Below, piece after piece: positions 38,123 through 47,800 of a DNA stretch of 64,000 nucleotides; position 1 is the stretch's first letter; each line of letters begins with the position of its first letter. The notes below the pieces were generated by a model that did not search any database, was not told the origin of the DNA, and saw nothing but the letters and a program-made list of their open reading frames with translations. The stretch spans positions 5,954,001-6,018,000 of the forward strand of contig OU612068.1 in assembly GCA_914767715.1 (NCBI GenBank). Direction: 5' to 3'. The position numbers were made by a program, and so were the translations under genes. The stretch is from Membranipora membranacea (lineage: Eukaryota > Bryozoa > Gymnolaemata > Cheilostomatida > Membraniporidae).

Positions 38123-38358
38123 TTAGATCTGATGTCCACTGGTTTTCCATACTTTTTATTAACTTCTCCGTATAATTCATAAGCTGAAGGTAGGGCTCCT
38201 CCTACACCCCCAGCTTCAACACCTGTAGTGAATGTTATACTTGGGGTTCTTACTCTCACCTTCACTGGACCATCTTCACCCTCTACCACAACTGTGGGGT
38301 GTGAGTCGTCTGAGGGTATAGCTGGCTTACACATATCTGCAGTATTCTCATACAACTC
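38123..38358 (-). CDS. Duplicated penultimate exon of the YEN-motif gene (left copy)
   Basis: 236 bp, same length and phase as 42368-42603, frame open throughout (ELYENTADMCKPAIPSDDSH). The acceptor is intact and the donor GTAAGT is intact, although the last exonic base changed from G to A (final codon Lys instead of Arg). With 37599-37806 it forms a coding-competent alternative 3' end. Confidence 0.45.
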
Positions 38359-38472
38359 CTGCAACAAAAAGAGACACAACATTGAATCAGTGTCCAGTAA
38401 ACAAAAGAGTGAGTAAGTCCGTTAGGTCAATTAATAAATCTTTCAGAATTATCCTTCCATGCCGGTACTTAT

Positions 38473-38547
38473 TTCTCCGTCTTCTCCAGCTGCATTCTCA
38501 GCATCCTCAGACAGAGCTGGCATCATCAGTATCATGCTCACTGTTTT
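38473..38547 (-). pseudogene. Truncated, donor-dead copy of YEN-motif gene exon 6
   Basis: Matches the 3' third of exon 6 at 42802-43010, but the donor GTGAGT has become ATAAGT and the upstream part is removed by the internal deletion of the left copy. It cannot be spliced normally. Confidence 0.6.
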
Positions 38548-39018
38548 TGAAAATATTTTGATAAAGCCTGTTACTGTTTGTTGAATGTCTTTGATAATGA
38601 CAATACAGAACAGATCATCCTTTCAACCGGCAGTAAAACATGAATGTCAGTGTAACTTAATGATAGTTTTAGACTCAGTTTCCAAGACCCATGTATTACT
38701 TGATTTGAGCTCCCTTAGACCCAGACAAGAAATTATGACAAGTAGGCGTTCCGTACGTTCCCATATTATGTGTGCAAGATAGAAAATACCTCTGTCACAT
38801 TTTATTCATTAGTAGTTCATCAATCCCGTATCAACCTCCTCACATTACTGAAGTGAAGCCTGTACTCTAAATTGTGTAAGTATGATTCTACAGGCAGCAG
38901 CAAATTAACTGTCAACACCTAGAGCTACTAATAAATCTGCAGCAGCATAGCTTTTCCTCAACGGTGTTCATGAGCACAGTTTATAGACCTCATCCAAAAA
39001 CTGAAGCTGCTTGGCATT

Positions 39019-40550
39019 ATGGGTAACAGAACAGCAAAATCAAGTTCAATCATTCACATCATCAACTTACCGACTCTTATCTTGTATGAGATTTTTACTC
39101 ATTTGGACCGTAAGGCTATAGTATCAATCTCAAGGACGTGGAAAGCGCTCAAATCTCTAGCGTATAGTTCTACCTTTTGGAAGTATGCTGTGATAGAGCT
39201 CACTGCCAAGACACCGTGGTTAATGGAATGTGATGCGTTTGTGAAAAGCTTGGCAGATAGGAAAGTGAGTACCATCAGAATAACGGAACAGAACGAAACC
39301 AAAAAAACGAAAAATAAAAAAATGTTGAGTAGTCGACATGTGAAACTGTCCCTGAATGCTTGTCAGGAAAACTTGAGGGAAAATATCAAAACTGTGCTCT
39401 GTGCAGTCGGCCCGCAATCAATTATCGATATATCCTTATTGGCAGGATTGACAAGTTTGAGTACCTTGATACTTCTCTACACAATGGTTGATAGCAAATT
39501 TGCAGAATCGAATTTCAAGCTCAGCCAAGTCTTAGCTAAGTTAGTCAATTTAGAGAACCTAGGTTGGTTACCGGGTATCGACGCCTGCACAAATCCCTCA
39601 AGGGCAGAAGGAGTGCATTTTCTAGAGCAGTGGTTCTCATCAATCGACTATCTTACAGAGATTACGACCCGTCTGCCACATTTACGAGACTTGACCATAG
39701 GGAGAATGTTGTGGGACTACTATGCATTGCGAGATATTCAAATAGCTGGCCTACCTTACAATACCTACAATACAGCACTGCCCCCTGAACCATTGATAGT
39801 TGCTGAGAAAGTCGGAAGACTGACCTTTGCAGAAGGACTGCTGGGTAAAGTAGGATTACATCATGCCCAAAAGATATTTCCAAATATAAGACATTTGGTC
39901 CTCCGACATCCGCGGGAAAACTGTATCCAGTACAACATCAAACCTAATTATATTAAAGCACTGCTGGATAGTTTTCAGTACCTTGAGAGCCTAGAGCTTG
40001 GGGATTTCGGCAGTTGATACAGTACCTTTAATACCTCCTAATGTAAAAGCACTACGACTTTGTGGCTGCTTTGGTGATGGGTTGACAAGCACCATGAGCA
40101 TCAGTACACTGATCAGTCGTTCAATGGGGAGTCTTACTTTGTTAGAGATATCTGTTCCAAACCTCTTCACACCAGCAGGGAGTTACTTTCAGAATGACGA
40201 ATGACAAAAGGAAAAAGATTAGTAACTTATGTCAGGCAATCAGAATGCTAGATAATCTAGAAATACTGATCCTGACACAAAAACATGACCTCTACAGTAT
40301 GAACGAAGAGTTCTATTACTGTATACAAGAGCAGGCCAAATCACTTGTGAGTGTCATCGGTGTTGAGTTTCCTAACCCTGAACTCTTACCCATCAGCCTC
40401 AGGTTCATCACATCAAAAGTCATGGCGGCTGATGATTTGCCCCACCAGAATACAATTCAAAGATCGTGATCTTACCCAAGTAAATGGATAGGAGTGAAAG
40501 AGAACTCGCGTGCTTGGCATGACTATCAATTGCACGGCCACATACATTGA
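39019..40550 (+). pseudogene. Broken F-box gene (left copy)
   Basis: Paralogue of the intact gene at 45409-47112. It is open for 332 residues including the F-box, then an 8-bp deletion near 40011 shifts the frame and gives an immediate TGA. Homology continues in the next frame (40020-40204), then after a second shift in the third frame (40194-40469), ending in a further TGA where the intact copy reads CAA. Finally 150 bp of the 3' end (matching 46930-47079) are missing, with a CATGA microhomology at the break. A truncated 332-residue product with the F-box remains possible. Confidence 0.85.
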
Positions 40551-40691
40551 CTTCTTTTCTTTAGCTTTAGAACGTCACGACGGTTTGGCTGGGAATCGTC
40601 CAATATTCAAATCCCTCAGTTTTGTTCATGGAGATCATCAAATAGCAAGATCAATTTTGGATATATTATGTATATAATTATGTTATGTAAA

Positions 40692-40697
40692 AATAAA
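40692..40697 (+). terminator. Poly(A) signal of the left F-box copy
   Basis: AATAAA about 145 bp after the former stop codon of the F-box pseudogene. Confidence 0.4.
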
Positions 40698-40803
40698 GAA
40701 ATAAATCTATTTATTAGTTGTCTTTCGAGGGACCCAAAGTGATGAGTGGTAACCATCTTGTTATTATTTTGTGAAATCCCAATTTCACAGTCAATGTTTA
40801 AAA

Positions 40804-40846
40804 CATCGACTTAATATACTATATACAGTAGTATATTAAGTCCATG
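40804..40846. mobile_element. 43-bp micro-palindromic element with 8-bp flanking repeat and paralogous empty site
   Basis: Arms GACTTAATATACTA (40808-40821) and TAGTATATTAAGTC (40829-40842), extended to CAT at the left end and ATG at the right; loop of 7. It is flanked by GTTTAAAA at 40796-40803 and 40847-40854. The paralogous place in the right copy of the duplication (about 47319-47326) has a single GTTTACAG and no insert, so this is an insertion made after duplication. Confidence 0.8.
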
Positions 40847-41609
40847 GTTTAAAATTACACAGGAACCGTGTTGTCTGACCTGGGAGGATGGGAAGGGTAT
40901 ATCCCACATTTCTGGTTTGATCAGGGTTTTTACTGAAGCTTTTTGTTGGAGTTATCCATTTTGTCAATGTGAAATGTCATCACTGTAGAATGTCAAACAT
41001 GAAAAAAGCAACAACCAGTATGACCTCGATTGCAGTGGGGTCAACCAAAAATAATGATATCTGTATTTGGGAAACAAGAAAAATCTGATTACAAACATTG
41101 TCTCTTCAATTTAAACTTCACAGCATACTAACCTCATCAATGTCTCATCCATGTCCTGTAGCAATACAAACATGCATACATTTCAGTGAATCAACCATGT
41201 GATACTTCCAGCCTAAAGGGTTTCAGTTTTCCTGTTGTCTCTTTTGTTCGGAATATTTACACCACAATGACTATCCAAGTTCCACCACAATGACTTTGAA
41301 ACACTGCGGGTAATAAATAATAACTTTTCAAGGCAAACATCCGAAGGCAATAGTCCAGTTCAATAAGTGTGAATTTTCGATTCTTTTTTCCAACTCTCCA
41401 GCCGCTTGCCAAACTTGACATGCCAAACACTTATATTTTGGTCAAAGATATCATTTAATGCAACTTACCAGCAACATTTTTTTCAGAGAAACATAGCATT
41501 ATAATTTTAACCTTCTGTTTAGCAGACAACTTTTCGATCAGAAATATTATTGGTATAAAATGTACTATATACTATATCAACATACATACTCTGTCTGAAC
41601 ACTGAACTT

Positions 41610-41615
41610 TTTATT
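41610..41615 (-). terminator. Poly(A) signal of the YEN-motif gene
   Basis: TTTATT on the + strand, about 250 bp downstream of the stop codon; the equivalent signal in the left copy is at 37342-37347. Confidence 0.5.
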
Positions 41616-41865
41616 GAATGGAAGCCAGTGATGAGATATGATTGCATTAACATTAAAAAATATAAATTCCTTTGTCTCACAATTATGTATCATAAATCTT
41701 AAACCCCAAGTAATACCATTAAAACAGGAAGTGATATTTTAGCATAAAACACGTTATCTATTGAAGCTTTCAGGTGATTATGGTCATACAAACCAGCCAA
41801 TCACATTGAAATGGGTCATGCATTACATTGTTTTAATTATGAAAACAGACATTAAGTTTCTAATC

Positions 41866-44800
41866 TCATCTTTTTAACAAATCATGCAGAGCCTGCATTC
41901 CAGGAGCTCGCTCTAAGATTTTTGCATGGCTGAAGCCTGAGTTCTCAGTTTTTTCCTGGTTATTTGGGGGTAGTGCTAAGTGGTCCCTCAGCTGCCTTAC
42001 TGCTATCGATTCATTTTCTGCCTTGATGGTGATTTCATCCTTTGTGTCCTCCATATCATATGTTGAGGCATACCTACAAAATAACAATGGTCTGGGGTTG
42101 AATCACATATCATTTAAAGTCAGTTATCAAATTTATCAATACAGCATGTCATAAGTGTACATCGGATGTGTTGTCTGGCCTAGTTTTCAGATTACCAAGG
42201 TACATTTGTAGCACACAGAACTATACAAAAGTGTAGCTAGCAACATGAAAGTGAAGTAAAAAGAGAGCACAAGGGTTACCCTTCCGTTTTAATTAAGAAG
42301 ACAACTCCTGTACAAATTTTAATTTTGTTTGATCATTAAACCAGTATAAGGTGCGGTATTGACTTACCTAGATCTGATGTCCACTGGTTTTCCATACTTT
42401 TTGATAACTTCTCCGTATAATTCATTAGCTGAAGGTAGGGCTCCTCCTACACCCCCAGCTTCAACACCTGTAGTGGATGTTATACTCGGGGTTCTTACTC
42501 TAACCTTCACTGGACCATCTTCATCCTCTACCACAACTGTTGGGTGTGAGTCGTCTGAGGGTATAGCTGGCTTACACATATCTGCAGTATTCTCATACAA
42601 CTCCTGCAACAAAAAGAGACACAACATTGAATCAGTATTTAGTAAATAAAAGAGTGTAAGTCTGTTAGGTCTTTACTACCAATTTATCCATTGCTGTGAA
42701 ACCCTGGTTGCCCTTTAAGTAGTGATTTCAAAATACTGAATTTCTCAAATAAAGCACATCAGTCTTGGATTTCAGAATTATCCTCCCATGCTGGTACTCA
42801 CTTCTCCATCTTCTCCCGCTGCATTCTCAGCATCTTCAGACAGAGCTGGCATCATCGGCATCACGCTCACTGTCTTCTTTCTTATAGATGATGCAATTCT
42901 AGGCTGAGGTTTGATTCTAGCCATTTGTGGGGATATATGAGGGGTTCCTTGGCTTCCTCTCTTGGCTGGTATCGGTTGAGGAGGACTAGCTGGTTTCTGT
43001 ACGGGAACAGCTGAAACATGTGACAAGTTTTTTTATAAAACTAACTCCTTAATACAAACTGATGCACTAAACATTCTGAGTTTAGCCTAGATATACAAAC
43101 AAACCCAAGTGTGCTGAAAAAAACCCTCATATTCATACTTTGTACTACAGAGAAGTTTTAAAGACATAATAATACCTGATACATCAGTCTTCTCTTGCTC
43201 TGCTGCATCAGTGATCTCTACTGCCGAACTTTGATTTATCTCCTCTTGATTGTCTGCTGTTTGTGTTTGTGGAGTTGTGTTGGTGTTTGTTTCTTGTGGG
43301 CTGGACTCGTTATTAGCTTGATTATCAGTACAATTTGATTCAGGAGCAGTCTTCTCTTCACTGGGATTTAATTCAGCATGCTCCTCTGTTTCTATGATAC
43401 TGGCTGGTATGACGCTGACAGTAGGCATACCACTGGAAGAGGAGTCAGTAGGGACATTAGAACGAGCTACAGGAGTTGGGGGAGGGGGTGGTGGAGGCAA
43501 GTCAGGTCTGGCTGGTTTGACAGGAGCTGGTGCATCATAGTTTTCATATAAAGCTTCACCATCATCATCAATAGTAGCTGGGTCTTGGCTATCAACATCT
43601 GGAGATGGCTCTTGTTCCACAGGAGGTTCCGGTTCTGTTGTTTGATTCGATTCTTGCGTTGTTGGTAGTGAGCTTTGTGGTGAAGGTTCAATTGCTTGTG
43701 ATGATTCATTGGACTCAGGGACTTCTTCAGCCGGAGCAAACACCTTCCCATTTGTGTCAGGAGTGCTGGCAGGTGTATCAAACGGATCATCTAAAATTAA
43801 TAATACAGTTTTTATTAAAAAAATGTTTTATTTAAATATACAGATATCAATTGTTTTGGTGCCATTGGTACTATCCATGAAACATACGCATTGATGCAGC
43901 GGCGACAAAAGTCGCTATGGTTATGAATGTGTTAAGCTACTTACCTAATGATTGTTGATACTCCAGATCTGGATGTTTAGTAGGATTAGTCTCTGATGAT
44001 ACACTCGTCAATGTGCTAGCACTAGATACTCTGTGAAAAAGAGAGAGAAGAGAAATCTGATGAGATCGCCCAGAATTGATCTGTTTTCCACCATGAAACT
44101 CTTAAAATAAGGATTAATGATCCTAACTGCGACATTAGGTTTGAGATCTACGTTTTATTGAGTGTTGGTGATACAACTCTATTGCTTACATGGATGGATG
44201 TACTTCCAATGATGAATGCTGTGAAAATTGTGTGAGCACTTGGATATATAAAAAAACAGTAGGTCCGAATCCCAGCCTGAGCAGGCTGTCGACAGCCTGC
44301 CCAGGCTACCCGCGTTCCAAATGCAAAAAAAAGGGCATTTTTGTTGAAGGTCATACATAGTACAAAAGGGGTCCTGGGGCTGCAGGCAGCCAAAATGACA
44401 AGTCGGCAGTTCAGAAAGAATTGGAAGGAGATTGGTAATATAAACTATGATTTTTTATGAACATCCTTGGGAGGTCATCATAGGCTACTATATTGGTTTA
44501 GTTATGGTAATATAGATCAGATTAATCCTTTCTATCCAGAAAAAAAAACCTATATGGAATTCAAAAATACAGTTGAACACAAGGGGCTTCCGGCGTGTTT
44601 TACTGGAGATTAGATGTTCCTAAGTTGATGAGAAGATTTAGTCAGTTTAATGAGACCCGAAGAGAAGATTTCCCCATTTCGAGACAGAATTGAAGAGATG
44701 ATTTACCTCCGTTTACATTGAATTTAATGCTGTGCTTTATTTATTGTTAATCTTTTTGCCCAAATGCTGGCCAAGCTCTTGAGATTTAAGTTCAGCTTTA

Positions 44801-47800
44801 TGTCCACTCAATTGATTGTTTTGAAGAATTTACTCTGAGGATGACAGTTGGGGATTGACAATTGAAAATTGCTCTATATTTCTCCGAAGAAATTAAAGAC
44901 AGCTTTGTTAATGCCAATTGCAATGACTTGTGCTGGCTGAACCGGGGATATTGCATTCTCCCTATCTAAACACTGAACAGAGATATGTTCTTCATTCAAA
45001 CATCACTGCCAATGTAATCATGTTATTATGATAAATTTAGCCTCAGTTCCTAGTCACCAGATATTATGTGATTTCAACTCAATTATTCCGGGATCTCAGG
45101 CAAGAAGGTTATAGTGCGGGCAAGATTGAAAATACTTCTAATCTAGGCACACATGTTATTGATTAGTAGTTCATAAATCCCATTACTATGCTGTAACTGT
45201 AATTGTAGCAAGTACTCATTGCATGTACTCTATAGTGTGTAAGTATGATTCTACAGGCAGTACTAACTACGATGCTAACTACCAACATCTAGAACTATTA
45301 GTTTAGCTTTGTTGTAGCAGCGTAGCTCTTCACCAATGTTGTTGTTGTGTGTAGGAGCACATATAACAGAGTATATACCTCATCCAAAGACTGAAGCTGC
45401 TTGGCATTATGGGTAACAGAACAGCAAAATCAAGTTCTAACTGTGGACATGAATTTCACATCCTCGATTTACCGAGTCCTATATTGTATGAGATTCTGAC
45501 TTATTTGGACCGTAAGGCGTTAGTAACAATCTCAAGGACATGTACGGCGTTCAAATCTCTAGCGTACAGTTCTACCTTCTGGATTTTTGCTGTGGTGGAG
45601 TTGACTGCTAAGTCATCGAGGATGATGAAAAGTGATGCGATTATGAAAAGCCTGTCAGAGAGAAAGGTGAGTACTATCAAACTTTCGGACACTCACAATC
45701 AGTACGAAACCAAAAGCAAGAAGAAAATAAAGATGATCAGTAGTCGACAAGTGGAACGATCTCTGCAGGCTTGCCAGGACAACATAAGGGAAAATATCAA
45801 AACTGTGCTCTGTGCTGTGGGTCCACAAGCAATAATTGATATATCCTTACTGGCAGGATTTACGAGTTTGAGTACCCTGATACTAATCTACACAATGGAT
45901 CGTAGCAACTACTCTGAAACAAATTTGAAGTTCAGCCAAGTCTTAGCCAAGCTAGTCAAAGTCGAGAAGCTAGTTTGGTTACCGGGAATTGATGCCTGTA
46001 CAAATCTCTCGTGGACAGAACAAACGCGTGTAATAGAGTCGGATTTCTCATCAAACGACTATCTTACAGAAATTACGACCTGTCTACCACGTTTAAAAGA
46101 CTTGACCATAGGGAAGATGTTTTGGGACTACTATGCATTGCGCGAGATTCAAGTAGCCGGCTTACCTTACAATACGGAGCTGCCAACTGAACCATTGATA
46201 GTCGCTGAGAATGTCGAGAGATTGAGCTTTGCCGAAGGACTGCTCGGTAAATTAGGATTGCATCATGCCCCAAAGATGTTTCCAAATGTAAGACATTTGG
46301 TCCTCCGACATCCACGAGAAAACAGCTACCATTACAACATCAAACCTGATGATATCAAAGCACTGCTGGATAGTTTTCAGTACCTTGAGAGCCTGGAGCT
46401 TGGCGATTTTGGCAGACTTGAAGATGATACGGTACCTTTAATACCTCCTAATGTAAAAGCACTAAGACTTTGTGGCTGCTTTGGCGATGGGTTGACAAGC
46501 ACAATGAACATCAGTGCATTGATCAGTCGTTCAATGGAAAGTCTTTCTTTGTTGGAGATATCTGTTCCAAACCTCCTCCAACCAGAGACCTACTTTGGGG
46601 ATCATGAAGTTGAAGACAGAAGCAAGATAGTTCCTAACTTATGTCAGGCAATCAGAATGCTAGACAATCTAGAAATACTGATCCTGACACGAAGACATTA
46701 CCTTTACAGTATGAACGAAGATTTCTATTACTGTATCCAAGAGCAGGCCAAATCACTTGTGAGTGTCATCGGTGTTGACTTTCCTAACCCTGAACTCTTA
46801 CCTATCAGACTGAGATACATCACATCCAAAGACGTAGCGGCTGATGATTTGCACCACCAGTATACAATTCAAAGATCGCAATCAGACCCAAATAAATGGA
46901 TAGGAGTAGAAGAAAACTCACGGGCATGGCATGAGGCACACGGGACAGCTTACTTTCACCCAGATGGGCAATTTAGCCCAGCACATGACACAATTGAAAA
47001 TTTTGTACGTCACGAGAGTTTATCAAGAAACAGGTATTTCATAAGGAGATATGCCCAAACAAGTGACTTCCCTCGGCTTCATGATTATCAAATGCATGGC
47101 CATATACATTGACTTGAAGAAATAACTTTTCTTTAGCTTAAGAAGGCCAACTGGTCAACTGGTTGGCTGGGTATTTTCTCATATACCTACCTCTCAGGTT
47201 TAAATGTTATACATTGAGATAATCAACTATCACTTATTTCAGTTTCTAGGGGACCAAATGAGAAAAAAACATCTTGTTATTATTTTGTGAAACCTCAAGG
47301 ATTTCATAGTTGTTGTTTACAGCTATACAGGAACTGTGACCGTTGGATCGGGGTTTCCACTGAAGCTGTTTGGTTGGAGTAATTCATTCTGCCATTGTGA
47401 AAGGACAACTCCATAGCTGAACTTCAAACCACTAACACTAAATGGGCACAAAACGAATAAAGAAGACTAGTTCACTGTTGCCATGAATTGAGAGTATACC
47501 ACGGGCTATGATTATGTAGCAACCTGTATCTGCAGAACTGGTCACTATGATAACCTAACAGCTACATTAATAACACTCACGTTTTTGATTGCCTCATGGT
47601 GGCTGCACGCTTTCTGTACTGCATTGACATCTGTAAGTTTTTCATCCATTGCATGCATTCTGATTTACTCTCTGCCATCTACAATGTTTTATCTTTTTAC
47701 ATAAAATGCTCAATTAATTATATAAAGTTAAATCATCATGCTCGATTCGCTCAAGGCGTACTAACCATGCCAGTGGGAAATCCACATCCAATCTTACACG

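Larger units (their letters stand above)
36504..40974. repeat. Left copy of a tandem segmental duplication
   Basis: Collinear with 40972-47402: the same minus-strand terminal exons, then the same plus-strand F-box sequence. Exonic identity is high (about 92% over the last coding exon by eye); introns carry indels. A block of about 2.2 kb present in the right copy (about 42875-45055) is missing here between about 38546 and 38690. The junction at 40972-40974 shares AAA between the unit's two ends. Confidence 0.9.
40972..47402. repeat. Right copy of a tandem segmental duplication
   Basis: Holds the apparently functional versions: all five 3' exons of the YEN-motif gene and the intact F-box gene. 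Its right end (TGTGAAA at about 47396-47402) matches the sequence at the inner junction near 40968-40974. It lacks a segment of roughly 165 bp present in the left copy near 36628-36795. Confidence 0.9.
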
